Below, one piece after another: positions 41,594 to 52,468 of a stretch of 64,000 nt of DNA; the first letter of the stretch is position 1; every line of letters starts with the position of its first letter. Source of the DNA: Trifolium pratense (taxonomy: Eukaryota > Streptophyta > Magnoliopsida > Fabales > Fabaceae); the NCBI RefSeq assembly GCF_020283565.1, contig NC_060060.1:47604015-47668014 (forward strand), in the 5' to 3' direction. A program made the translations under genes and the position numbers. The notes under the pieces are model-generated. The model had not been told where the DNA came from, did not search any database, and saw only the letters and a program-made list of their open reading frames with translations.

Positions 41594-44043
41594 TGTAACA
41601 CCCCCTTTTCAGGGACTGAAAAGAAGAGCGTCACAGTTCTCTACCCAAATTTAAATGCTTAAATACAAGCAAATAAAATTATGCTGGTTTATTTTTTTGT
41701 AAAGGAAAAGTAATAAGTGAGAAATGTTCTCGAATATAAGTACTATTATTTTTATTTAAGAAAGTTTTCAAAATTCTCTTTATATAAATTTAAAGTAAGC
41801 CCATAAATAATATGCATCACTTATATCAAACAATCATCTAGTAATTTTGCTCAAAGGATTTTCAAATATAAAACATTTTCATTTCACATAATTATCTTAC
41901 AATTTTTCAATATGAAATAATAAAAGATAAATTCCTACAAAAGACTCTAACCCACAAATGATCATAAGCTGGTCAAACACTAAAGATACATGTCACCTAG
42001 AGAGTACTCCAATAACGTCATCAATACATATCAAAGAGATCTTTCTCTTCGGACTCCAAAAATAAACTAGATCACTAATCAACACTAACGGTCCTTGTAT
42101 TATAATTAATGTCTCTCACAATCACGTTTTCCTTTTCTCAATGAACTTCAACTTGAGGCCTTAGAATCCTGCACTAACTGTTGTAAGGGGTGAATCACTC
42201 GTACACAAGTTACCATCGTGATGATGTCACAAGGCTACAGATAATATTATACAAGTATATACATTTATTTAATAGTATATATACATACCTAAGTATCTAA
42301 TCATGTATTTAGTTAAATAGAATCAAGTAGTCAAATAGTCACATATAGTCAAATAATCACAAAGTGAATTACACAAACATTATATCATCATCACTAATCA
42401 ACAATTAGTCAGACAAGGAAAATCAAATATATCAATCGCCAAATATATCAATCATCAAATATATCAAAACATCGAAATTGAATCATTTAAAATGTATATA
42501 AAATCTAATCCTAATTCTTCAATCGAAGTTAGTCTTCTAATTTGGTTAGTATTATCTTTATTCAACCTACTCCATGGAGACCTCTAGTATGAGCGTAAGG
42601 CCGTTTCAACTGTCATAACATGGTCGTTTGCAAATCAACATATATCAAATATGTCTCAACCATTCTGGCCCGAGCGCTACACCTTATTATAGATAGTCCT
42701 GCACAGTCAGGTTTCACCACGTCGGGTTATATGATTTCCTCCAGTCAGAGTGGCTATCTCTGACTATTAGTAGGAGTTCAAAACGCCGGTGATCCCCATT
42801 AGGTCTTGAGGCGACCCAGCCGAACCTATCCTCAGTCTTACATACATTATAGTACTGTAAGAAACACCCTGTTTTGCTCTTCACCTATCAAAGGTGATTA
42901 ATTATTTAACTTTTCAACTTAAATTTTCTTTGTCAATATCAACTTGACATATTAATCCTCAAAACTCACCATACAACTTATGAGATCACCTCAAACTTTC
43001 ACCATAAACACTCAATCACATGAACATTTTCAAATCATATATTGCAGAATATTTATTCACGCATATAATCAAACTAAAATCAATCACTCATCATTTAACA
43101 TTTTGCATATACCTTAATGAATATAAATTACTATATAAAGTACACAACACCCCTAGTTATAACTAATAATATATATATATATATATATATATACAAGTAA
43201 CACATTTCTTGTGCTCATCGAAACTTATTATTAGCGATTCCCCTTACCTCAGAGCTTTCCAAAATAACTTGAACGATCACCTTCTTCTATGATACCTTAA
43301 TTGAATTTCCTAGCTTTGTGTGAGTTGTGAGAGTGATAATTGTGTGGGTTTGATAAAAGGTTAATGTTCTATTTATAGGTTCATGCTTCTACCTCTCCAT
43401 GGTAAATATTAGATCCACGTTTTCACTTTCATTTTGTGAGGAACAAAGGGGCCACATTGATTTCATAGGTGTAGTTCTTATCATAAAATTAAATGCATGC
43501 TTATCTCTTAATTACTCTTATTTTAATCGTTCATTTTATTTTATTTTTCATTTTTATTTTTAATAGAAATGATAAAATTAAGGTCATTATCCAAACCTAC
43601 ATATTTTTGTGATCTCAAAAATATTTTTCTTAAATTCATAGTCTAGAGAAAATATTAATTAGCAGCCTACACAAGATAAATATACTATCAAAGCACACAT
43701 AAAATAATTCGGGAATAAACTATTTATTTCCGACATATTTTTATAAACTATTTATTTTTAACGGTGTATACTTTTACACTCTCAGTTCTAAAATTTCAAC
43801 CATAGCTTACATTAAATTAATAGATTAGATCTGTAGGTTTTCTTTATCTAAAGTTCATTTCCAAGAAAATAATTATTTAAACATTCTCACACTTTAGACA
43901 CGTAACTAGGGCTAACATGATATTGTATACTCTTTAAATAAATTATTTTTACAAACTATTGTGAAAATATAACTAAATCATCAAATTTATTTTATAAAAA
44001 TACTTAAAAGAAAATACTAGTTTTTAAAATTTGGGGTGTTACA
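41594..44043 (-). repeat. Right (5') LTR of the Tekay-type element
   Basis: It is the promoter-bearing LTR for leftward transcription, with TATAAATAG on the minus strand at 43369-43377. It differs from the left LTR at G/C (near 43465), A/T (near 43584) and one T of a T-run. Confidence 0.94.
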
Positions 44044-44132
44044 TTCATTCTCTCTACACCTTGCCTTCTCTTTGGCCTAGAATCACCCTTTCTACACCTT
44101 TTTTCCCCCTCTTCTTTTCATATAAATAAGTG
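44044..44132. other. Host sequence between two retrotransposons
   Basis: This short stretch, rich in CT and ending CATATAAATAAGTG, belongs to the sequence that continues at 54337 once the second Sirevirus is removed. Nothing coding is recognised. Confidence 0.5.
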
Positions 44133-45172
44133 TGTTGGGTTTTTGTATATTGGCTACATTTTGCAAAAACATATTTTAGCCAAGTGTTGAGACAAGTGTG
44201 CTGACCCCAAGTGTTGTGACAAATGTTGGGACACTTTGGAACAACACCTGACTCTGTATCTGCGCGCGCCAGCTGGATGTTATTATTTTCTACTCAATCT
44301 TTTGAAGATCTGTTTGAAGAATTGTTTCAAGGTTTCTTACAGAGGAAGGCGCACGTGTTTATTGTGTTTCATGAGGCAGCCAAACCCTAGTTTTATTTTC
44401 CAAAAGAATTATATTTTTGGAAAATATATTTTTGCGTTTCAAAAATATAACTATTATTTTCAGAAATATATCACTGCTGCCGCAATTCTAGAAGCCCTAA
44501 TTTTGTCTTGAAGCCCAAGTCGTTCTACTACTATAAATACGAAGGCAAGCATATGGTTTCAAGAATCTAAAATCGTGTTCTTACAAAGCGTGTGTTTTAG
44601 GGATTTTAGAGTGTTAATTGTGAGCCTTTCTTGTGTCTTACTGATGCAAGCTTAGGACCTGAGTTTATTGAGTTGTAAGTGTGAACTTCTCCTAAGCTTT
44701 GAAGTACGGAGATTGTTCTATTGTGTTGTGTGGTTTACTCGCAAGCTTTTAAGCAAGAGTGAATCCTAGTTTCTTAGGAGTGTGTCTCCACCTGTTGTGT
44801 TTGTGGAATTGAATAGCAGCGCTGTCTGTGTTGCTAAGGTGGGAATTGGGACGGGGTCTCATATCTAGGAGTTCCTAGGTAGAAGGGTCATTGGGTAGTG
44901 ATTAAGTGAGAAGTTGTAAACGGGTGAGTTTAGCTTCGAAGTAATACTGCTGATAGTGGACTTCATTCCTGGATTGGTATCCCCCAGAGTAGGCTTTAGG
45001 CTGAACTGGGTTAACAACTCTCGTGTGTTATTTACTTTACTGCTTGTATTGTTTTTTGTTATTTGCTCTGTTTATAGACAAGTGTTGGCACACCAATAAC
45101 AACATCTGTCTACAACAGACAAGTGTTGCTACACCTTGAGCAACACCTATCCACTGTGTGCCAGGAATTTCA
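44133..45172 (+). repeat. 5' LTR of Sirevirus 2
   Basis: It runs TGTTGGGTTTTTG... to GGAATTTCA with a TATA box at 44532-44539. Differences from its 3' LTR include T/A near 44361, T/C near 44801, T/A near 45057 and A/G near 45149. Confidence 0.95.
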
Positions 45173-45174
45173 AT

Positions 45175-45186
45175 TGGTATCAGAGC
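45175..45186 (+). other. Primer-binding site of Sirevirus 2 (initiator tRNA-Met)
   Basis: TGGTATCAGAGC, two bases after the LTR, is the standard initiator tRNA-Met complement without mismatch. Confidence 0.92.
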
Positions 45187-45241
45187 AGGCACCCTGTTCT
45201 GAATTTTAGGGTGAGCTCCAGGGAAATCGTTTCTGGCAAGG

Positions 45242-48200
45242 ATGGACAAAGAAGGAGGTTTTGTTACCAGACCACCTCTTTTGGTTGGCGCTTCAAACTA
45301 TGACTATTGGAAGTCCCGCATGATGGCCTTCCTAAAACAAATTGATAGCAAGACATGGAAGGCAATTCTGAGAGGATGGACTCCACCTGTGAAGATGGAC
45401 AAAGATGGTAAACCAATTCTTGAGTTGAAATCTGCTGAAGAATGGTCCAAAGAAGAGGATGAGCTTGCTCTTGCAAACTCAAAAGCATTATATGCACTAT
45501 ATAATGGTGTTGACAAGCACATATTCAGACTCATCAAAAAGTGTGTCTGTGCTAAAGAAGCTTGGACAATTCTTGAAACTGTTCATGAAGGTACCTCTAA
45601 AGTGAAGCTGTCTAAGCTACAACTCCTAACAACTAAGTTTGAGAATCTTAGAATGAATGATGATGAAACCATTCAGGATTTTCACATGACCATACTTGAT
45701 TTTGACAATCAATTTGATGCCTTGGGTGAAAAGATACCTGAAGAAAAGCTGGTAAGAAAAATGCTCAGGTCTCTACCTAAGAAGTTTGACATGAAAGTCA
45801 CAGCTATAGAAGAAGCAAAGGATATCACAGATATGAAGCTAGATGAACTGGTTGGTTCACTACAAACCTATGAGGTAGCTACAAATGAAAAGATGGATAA
45901 GAAAAACAAAAGTATTGCTTTTGTTTCAAATACTGAGGAAGAAGATCAACTGAGTGACACAGAGTCTGAACAAAGCATCTCTGATGCAATGGTTCTTTTG
46001 GGAAAACAATTTAATAAGGTACTAAAGAGAATGGACAAACGCTCTAAGACAGGTGCAGCTGACATTGGTCGCAACACTTACAGGAATTTCAGAAAACCTG
46101 TAACAGATGAGAAATCAGCTCCAAATAAAGGTGTTCAATGCCATGAATGTGAGGGGTTTGGTCACATTAGAAGTGAATGTGGAACCTTTCTGAAGAAACA
46201 AAAGAAGGGGTTAACTGTAACTTGGTCAGATGAAGATTCTGAAGGAGAAGCCGATACTGCAAAGGCTATACATGTATTGACAAGTGTTTGCACATCTGAC
46301 ACTGAATCATGTGAAGAAGAACTAACCTTTGATGAACTTGCTGAGTCATATAAAAAGCTGTGTCTAAAGAGTGCAGAAGTCTGCAGAGTCTCTGAAGAGC
46401 AAAAAGAAACAATCACTAAGTTGCAAACTGAGAGAGCTGCTAATCTGTCAAGAATCTCTGAATTTAGTACTAAATGGGAAGATAGTTTAAAGATCATTGA
46501 GGAACAGAAGGCAACTATCATCAACTTAGAAGCAGACAAGATCAAACAACTGACTGAGATAGCCCATCTGAATGAAGAGGTAACTGAATTAAACTCTCAT
46601 CTTGAGAATTTAAAGAAGCATGTTCTTAGGCTATTCAAAGGAAGTGATCTAGATGAAATCCTGGAAACTTTGCCTGCTCCTAGTAGATCCAAAACAGGCA
46701 TTGGGTATGAATACAAAAATGTTAATAGGATTATGGATTACAACAAAGAAGGGAAATATATGCCTGAGATAAGTAAACAACCTTCTCCAAAAATACATGA
46801 CAGAATGTCGCCACACCTGGCTCCTAGACAGCAGAGACAAGTGTCACCACATGTGGCACCACATCAGCAAAGATGGCAGAGACCTAGATTTATACCTAGA
46901 CCTAGAAGCAGGTACCACTCATGGAGATGCCACCACTGTGGAAGAAAGGGGCACATAAGGCCTTACTGCTACAAATTGTATGGTTATCCAAGTGAAGTTC
47001 CTCAAGAGTCTGATCCATCCATTACTAAAACAAGGATGGAATGGAAGCAAAAAGATGATGCAATCAATACCAAGGAGTATACAGCTGAAAGCAGTGGGAA
47101 AAGTTTGATTGCCCATACGTCTCTCAGAGCCTCATCAAAAGAAGATTGGTACTTTGATAGTGGTTGTTCTAGACACATGACTGGTGTTGAAAAATATTTA
47201 AAGGAAGTAAAATCCTATGCCACAAGTTTTGTGACATTTGGAGATGGAGCAAAGGGGGAAATCAAAGGTATTGGAAGACTGATTGACCATGGTCTACCAA
47301 AACTTGAAAATGTTCTCCTTGTAAAAGGACTAACTGCCAATCTAATCAGTATAAGCCAACTATGTGATCAAGGCATGAAAGTCAACTTTACAAAAAATGA
47401 ATGTCTGGTCAGCAATAATGAAGGAGACATCCTTATGAGGGGTGTTAGATCAAAAGACAACTGCTACTTGTGGATCCCTCTTGAAGAAGCTAATGTATCT
47501 ACATGTCTCTTAACTAAAAATGAAGAGGTTAAGCTGTGGCATCAAAAATTAGGACACCTTAACCTGAAGAGCATGAAGAAAGTCATATCAGAAGAAGCTG
47601 TCAGAGGACTACCAAGCTTACAGATACAGGAAGGCAATATCTGTGGTGAATGTCAGATTGGGAAGCAAACCAAAGTGTCGCACCAAAAGTTGCAACACTT
47701 GTCCACCTCTAGAGTTCTTGAGTTACTACACATGGATCTGATGGGGCCCATACAAGTTGAGAGTCTTGGAGGTAAGAAATATGTTCTTGTTATTGTTGAT
47801 GACTTCTCAAGATATACTTGGGTAAATTTCATAAGGGAAAAATCTGAGACTTTTGAAGAATTCAAAAATCTTTGTTTACAACTTCAAAAGGAGAAAGACT
47901 GTGGTATTGTAAGAATCAGAAGTGACCATGGTAAAGAGTTTGAAAACTCTAAATTTGCTGATTTTTGTGCTGCTGAAGGAATAACTCATGAATTTTCTTC
48001 ACCAATTACACCTCAACAAAATGGTGTGGTTGAAAGAAAGAATAGAACCTTACAAGAATCTGCTAGAGTAATGTTGCATGCCAAAAATGTTCCTTACAAG
48101 TTCTGGGCTGAAGCCATGAATACAGCATGCTACATTCACAATAGAGTAACATTAAGAAAAGGCACTGCTACAACACTGTATGAACTATGGAAGAATAGGA

Positions 48201-50185
48201 AGCCTACTGTGAAATATTTCCATGTGTTTGGGTCAAAATGTTACATTTTGGCAGATAGAGAACCTAGAAGAAAATTAGACCCCAAAAGTGATGAGGGGAT
48301 ATTTTTAGGTTACTCAACCAACAGCAGAGCGTACAGAGTTTTTAACTCCAGAACAAGAACCATGATGGAATCAATTAATGTTGTTGTTGATGATAGTGAT
48401 ACAACAAGTGCAGAGCCAGCTGAAGAGACAGATGTCATAACACCTGTCCCAACACCTGATGATGATCAACCTGAACCTGAACCTGATCAACACTCTGAGT
48501 CTACTACAGAGGTTCCTAGACCAAACAAGGGACCATCTACCAGAACACAGAAGAATCATCCTCTGGAACTTGTTATTGGAAATCCAAATCAAGGAATTGC
48601 AACAAGAAGATCAAAAGAAGCAATCTCCAACTCATGCTTCATATCAAAGATTGAACCAAAGAATGTTAAAGAAGCTTTGACTGATGAATACTGGATCAAT
48701 GCTATGCAGGATGAACTAACTCAGTTCAAGAGAAGTGAGGTATGGGATCTAGTACCTAGACCAGATGGTATAAATGTTATTGGTACAAAGTGGGTGTACA
48801 AGAACAAAACTGATGAAAATGGTGAAATTACTAGAAATAAAGCCAGACTTGTAGCACAAGGATACACCCAGATAGAAGGAGTAGATTTTGATGAAACTTT
48901 TGCTCCAGTTGCTCGCTTGGAGTCCATAAGATTACTCTTGGCTGTGGCATGCATTTTGAAATTCAAGCTATATCAAATGGATGTAAAAAGTGCATTCCTA
49001 AATGGCTATCTAAATGAAGAGGTATATGTTGAGCAACCAAAAGGGTTTGTAGATCCAAGCTTTCCTAACCATGTTTACAAACTAAAGAAAGCACTCTATG
49101 GATTGAAACAAGCCCCTACAGCATGGTATGAACGATTGACTGAATTCCTTGTCAGCCATGGATACAAGAAGGGTGGTAATGATAAAACCTTGTTTGTAAG
49201 AGAAGAGAAAGGGAAGCTAATGATAGCTCAGATATATGTGGATGATATTGTATTTGGTGGAATGTCGCGACAAATGGTGGAACACTTTGTGCATCAAATG
49301 CAATCTGAATTTGAAATGAGTCTTGTAGGTGAGCTAACTTATTTTTTAGGTCTTCAGGTCAAACAAATGGAAGACACCATATTTATCTCTCAAGAAAAAT
49401 ATGCAAGAAACATTGTGAAGAAATTTGGAATGGAAGGTGGTAGTCACAAAAGGACACCTGCACCTACACACTTGAAGCTTCCCAAAGATGAGAAAGGGAT
49501 TAATGTGGATCAAAGTCTCTACAGAAGTATGATTGGGAGCTTACTATATCTCACAGCTAGCAGGCCTGATATCATGTTTGCAGTTGGTGTTTGTGCTAGA
49601 TACCAATCTGAACCCAAGATGAGTCATCTGACTCAAGTAAAGAGGATCCTCAAATATGTCAATGGCACATGTGGCTATGGAATTCTATACTCTCATGGTA
49701 ATGATTCTACCTTAATTGGATATTGTGATGCAGATTGGGCTGGAAGTGCTGATGATAGAAAAAGCACTTCTGGTGCATGTTTTTTCTTGGGAAGCAATCT
49801 AGTATCTTGGTTTAGTAAGAAGCAAAATAGTGTGTCTCTATCAACAGCTGAGGCAGAATATATAGCAGCTGGGAGTAGTTGCTCTCAATTGTTATGGATG
49901 AGACAAATGTTGAAGGAGTATAGTGTTGAGCAAGATGTCATGACACTTTACTGTGACAATCTGAGTGCTATCAATATCTCTAAGAATCCTATTCAGCATA
50001 GTAGGACTAAGCACATTGATATACGTCATCATTTTATAAGGGAGCTTGTGGAAGAAAAAATTGTTACACTTGAGCACATTGCATCTGAAGAACAGTTAGC
50101 AGACATTTTTACTAAAGCTTTGGACGCAAGTCAATTTGAAAAATTGAGAGGCAAATTGGGAATTTGCCTTTTTGAAAATCAATAG
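45242..50185 (+). CDS. gag-pol: Sirevirus 2 gag-pol polyprotein
   Basis: It has 1647 codons, the same length and domain order as the Sirevirus 1 polyprotein, with all landmarks at the same residues: CCHC knuckles at 300 and 563, retropepsin DSG at 639, integrase Asp832/Asp895/Glu931, YVDD at 1332-1335 and RNase H CDADW at 1495. Differences are scattered substitutions, for example K408 to R and LPELSK to MPEISK near residue 510. One conspicuous change is QAPRAW to QAPTAW in reverse transcriptase (near residue 1294), at a position usually conserved as basic. The frame ends CAA TAG CAG TTA, a full match to the tobamovirus-type leaky context. Confidence 0.97.
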   Translation: MDKEGGFVTRPPLLVGASNYDYWKSRMMAFLKQIDSKTWKAILRGWTPPVKMDKDGKPILELKSAEEWSKEEDELALANSKALYALYNGVDKHIFRLIKKCVCAKEAWTILETVHEGTSKVKLSKLQLLTTKFENLRMNDDETIQDFHMTILDFDNQFDALGEKIPEEKLVRKMLRSLPKKFDMKVTAIEEAKDITDMKLDELVGSLQTYEVATNEKMDKKNKSIAFVSNTEEEDQLSDTESEQSISDAMVLLGKQFNKVLKRMDKRSKTGAADIGRNTYRNFRKPVTDEKSAPNKGVQCHECEGFGHIRSECGTFLKKQKKGLTVTWSDEDSEGEADTAKAIHVLTSVCTSDTESCEEELTFDELAESYKKLCLKSAEVCRVSEEQKETITKLQTERAANLSRISEFSTKWEDSLKIIEEQKATIINLEADKIKQLTEIAHLNEEVTELNSHLENLKKHVLRLFKGSDLDEILETLPAPSRSKTGIGYEYKNVNRIMDYNKEGKYMPEISKQPSPKIHDRMSPHLAPRQQRQVSPHVAPHQQRWQRPRFIPRPRSRYHSWRCHHCGRKGHIRPYCYKLYGYPSEVPQESDPSITKTRMEWKQKDDAINTKEYTAESSGKSLIAHTSLRASSKEDWYFDSGCSRHMTGVEKYLKEVKSYATSFVTFGDGAKGEIKGIGRLIDHGLPKLENVLLVKGLTANLISISQLCDQGMKVNFTKNECLVSNNEGDILMRGVRSKDNCYLWIPLEEANVSTCLLTKNEEVKLWHQKLGHLNLKSMKKVISEEAVRGLPSLQIQEGNICGECQIGKQTKVSHQKLQHLSTSRVLELLHMDLMGPIQVESLGGKKYVLVIVDDFSRYTWVNFIREKSETFEEFKNLCLQLQKEKDCGIVRIRSDHGKEFENSKFADFCAAEGITHEFSSPITPQQNGVVERKNRTLQESARVMLHAKNVPYKFWAEAMNTACYIHNRVTLRKGTATTLYELWKNRKPTVKYFHVFGSKCYILADREPRRKLDPKSDEGIFLGYSTNSRAYRVFNSRTRTMMESINVVVDDSDTTSAEPAEETDVITPVPTPDDDQPEPEPDQHSESTTEVPRPNKGPSTRTQKNHPLELVIGNPNQGIATRRSKEAISNSCFISKIEPKNVKEALTDEYWINAMQDELTQFKRSEVWDLVPRPDGINVIGTKWVYKNKTDENGEITRNKARLVAQGYTQIEGVDFDETFAPVARLESIRLLLAVACILKFKLYQMDVKSAFLNGYLNEEVYVEQPKGFVDPSFPNHVYKLKKALYGLKQAPTAWYERLTEFLVSHGYKKGGNDKTLFVREEKGKLMIAQIYVDDIVFGGMSRQMVEHFVHQMQSEFEMSLVGELTYFLGLQVKQMEDTIFISQEKYARNIVKKFGMEGGSHKRTPAPTHLKLPKDEKGINVDQSLYRSMIGSLLYLTASRPDIMFAVGVCARYQSEPKMSHLTQVKRILKYVNGTCGYGILYSHGNDSTLIGYCDADWAGSADDRKSTSGACFFLGSNLVSWFSKKQNSVSLSTAEAEYIAAGSSCSQLLWMRQMLKEYSVEQDVMTLYCDNLSAINISKNPIQHSRTKHIDIRHHFIRELVEEKIVTLEHIASEEQLADIFTKALDASQFEKLRGKLGICLFENQ

Positions 50186-50191
50186 CAGTTA
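50183..50191 (+). promoter_or_regulatory. Leaky stop codon context (CAA UAG CAG UUA), Sirevirus 2
   Basis: The stop TAG is flanked by CAA upstream and CAGTTA downstream, and the frame remains open into the env-like ORF. Sirevirus 1 has AAA upstream, but the same stop and downstream six bases, so the 3' context is conserved while the upstream codon is not. Confidence 0.75.
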
Positions 50192-50236
50192 CTGCTTGGA
50201 GAGCGTGCAGCAGTTAATTTCTCTCTCCCACTCTTG

Positions 50237-52468
50237 ATGCACGCTAACTTAAGGGAGTTATTATTGGTTTTACAAAACCAACCTATCTTCACGCAAACTG
50301 CTCATCTTCTTTTCTCTCTCACGCAAATCCACTCAACTTCCACTTTGTATTTTCTCAGAGAACGTTCAACTTCCATCTTCTTCAATCACAAAATTCACCT
50401 CTGTTCACTCATCATGTCTGACTCGGCCAAATCTTCACCAACAAAGACAGATGCTGTACCATCACCACAAATAGCGATAAATGCTATTCCTCTCAACACC
50501 ATACCTGCCACAAGTCCAACGATGAGGAGAAAATCTGTTGCAAAGAAGGCTAAATCATCGCAAACGAATACAAATCCTTCCTCTCCTGCTGCAATTAAAA
50601 CACGTAAAGGAAAGAAAGGGAAAGGTGAATCGAGTAAGCCTTTTACAATGTCTGAACTTCACATTGATCCACTACCATCAAGTGGTGTTGCAACGCCTGT
50701 CTCCAATCCTACAGTTGAAAATGTTACTGCATCTGGTAAGATTTCTGTTAATTTAGGTCTTAATACACCAAAATCTGATAAAACCCTAGGTGTAGAGACC
50801 CCTGATATGTCTGAAAATTTGGGGAAAAGTGTTCCTAACTCCCCTGTTGCTGTTGATGATAATATTGGTGCTTCTACTGAGACCAATAATGATGTTGCTG
50901 ATGAGTCCATTAAGAAAACTGCTCCTGAGACTCATGTTGCGCCAAGTGTTGCAACACATGGCGCTACGCCAAATGTGGTGCCAGATGTTACCACATCTTT
51001 GGCACAAGAAAACCTTGTGGACTATTCTGAGTCTGATGAGAGTCCCCCACCTAAGGGTACTGATAAAGAAGCTGTTTCTGATAAAGTTGTGAATGAAACT
51101 CCTGAGGTTATCATTGTTAATGAAAATGAGACTACTGTTAGTGATAAGACTATTCCTGCACATTCTGAAGCTAGTGTGGCTAGGAGGACTAGAAGTAGGG
51201 CTGGTAAAGGAGTAGAGACTGCTAACACACCTGCCCAAACACCCAAACCTTCTAGGGCTGGAAAAGAAACTGGTAAAAAGCCTCTGTATTGACCTCCAAA
51301 ACCTGTAAGTAAGGTGGTTCCTAGAACTGAGACTAGGAAAAGGAAGGCTCCACCAAATAGTGATTCTGATTTTGAACCTGAGACAGATGTTGCTGCATCT
51401 GGCAGCACATCTAGAAAGAGTATAGGAAGGAAGAAGGTTCCTCAAACTGTTCCCTATGCTCCTTTAGACAATATATCATTTCATCTGGAGAATGGTTCTG
51501 CAAGATGGAAATTTGTATATCACAGGAGGCTGGCTCTAGAAAGGAATTTGAAAGATGATATTCTTGAATGTCCTCCAGTTGTTGAAGCTCTTGAGTATGC
51601 AGGTTTGATGAAAACTGTGGTTGGTTTGGACAAGTGCTATGACAGGCTTGTCAAGGAATTTTTGATTAATGTGGCTGCAGACTGTAATGATCCAGCAAGT
51701 CCTGAATACAGGCAAGTGTTTGTTCGTGGAAAGTGTGTTCAATTCTCCCCTATTGTGATAAACCAATATCTCCAAAGAAGTTCTGATGAAGTGGCTCCTC
51801 TAAAAGCCACAGATAATGAAATCTGCAAGGTCCTCACTGGTGGAAAAATTAAAGTATGGCCAAGCAAGGCAAAGCTGTCTGCAACTTCCCTCTCACCATT
51901 CTATGCTGTTTTAAATAGGATTGCTGCCCATAATTGGGTACCAACCACTCACTCAGGTGATATTGCAAGAGGATTGGGTAAGTTCATTTATGCTGTGGGT
52001 AACAAAGCCAAATTTGACTATGGTGCATATTTCTTTCAAGAGACTCTAAGCCATGCTTTAACATATGCTGTTGAGAAGCCAGTTGCTCTCCCTACTCTGC
52101 TGTGCAATATCATCCTTGAGCAACACCCAGATATACTAAGAAGTACTGATGTTCCTTGTAAAAGGAAAGGGGTGTTGGTGATTGAGCAGAGGCTGCTGGA
52201 TGGGACAAATGCTGCAGCAGGTGTTGGCACATCTGCCCAGGCTGGAGTACTGTCAAGAAAGCAGATGATTGCAGATTTGACTGAGACCAGCACAGCTCTT
52301 GAGGCCATGAAACTGAAAATAGATCGTGTGATTGAGGCACTCAAGGCTGAGGAGGCTGCTGAGACTGCTGAGGGTGAGCCTGATGGACAAGAAGGACAAG
52401 GAACTAGTGGCTCTGAGGATGGCTCTGAGGATGTGATGGAGGACTCTGATGAAAGTTCTTCAATCTGA
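50237..52468 (+). pseudogene. Sirevirus 2 envelope-like ORF with a nonsense codon
   Basis: The frame continues from gag-pol. The conserved likely start is at 50414 (MSDSAKSSPTK). A single base change turns the GGA of Sirevirus 1 into TGA at 51290-51292, after KKPLY. The rest (51293-52468) stays in frame and is well conserved, with the RWKFVYHRR and FLINVAADCNDP region and the acidic tail. Only the S/P/T-rich N-terminal part can be made. The intact remainder suggests the stop is recent. Confidence 0.9.

Larger units (their letters stand above)
36248..44043 (-). mobile_element. Non-autonomous Tekay-type LTR element (LARD-like)
   Basis: LTRs of 2451 bp (36248-38698) and 2450 bp (41594-44043) enclose a 2.9-kb AT-rich interior with no open frame of note. 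Target duplications TTCAT lie at 36243-36247 and 44044-44048. Ends are TGTAACACCCC/GGGGTGTTACA, as in Tekay/Del chromoviruses. The primer-binding site is next to the right LTR, so the element is transcribed leftward. I noticed only two substitutions and a 1-bp indel between the LTRs. A large, protein-less element this young must have been mobilised by proteins of another element. Confidence 0.92.

Noticed and set aside
44236..44511. 91-codon frame in both LTRs of Sirevirus 2
   Set aside because: It lies upstream of the TATA box, and Sirevirus 1 differs by indels in the same region that break the frame, so it is not conserved as coding.
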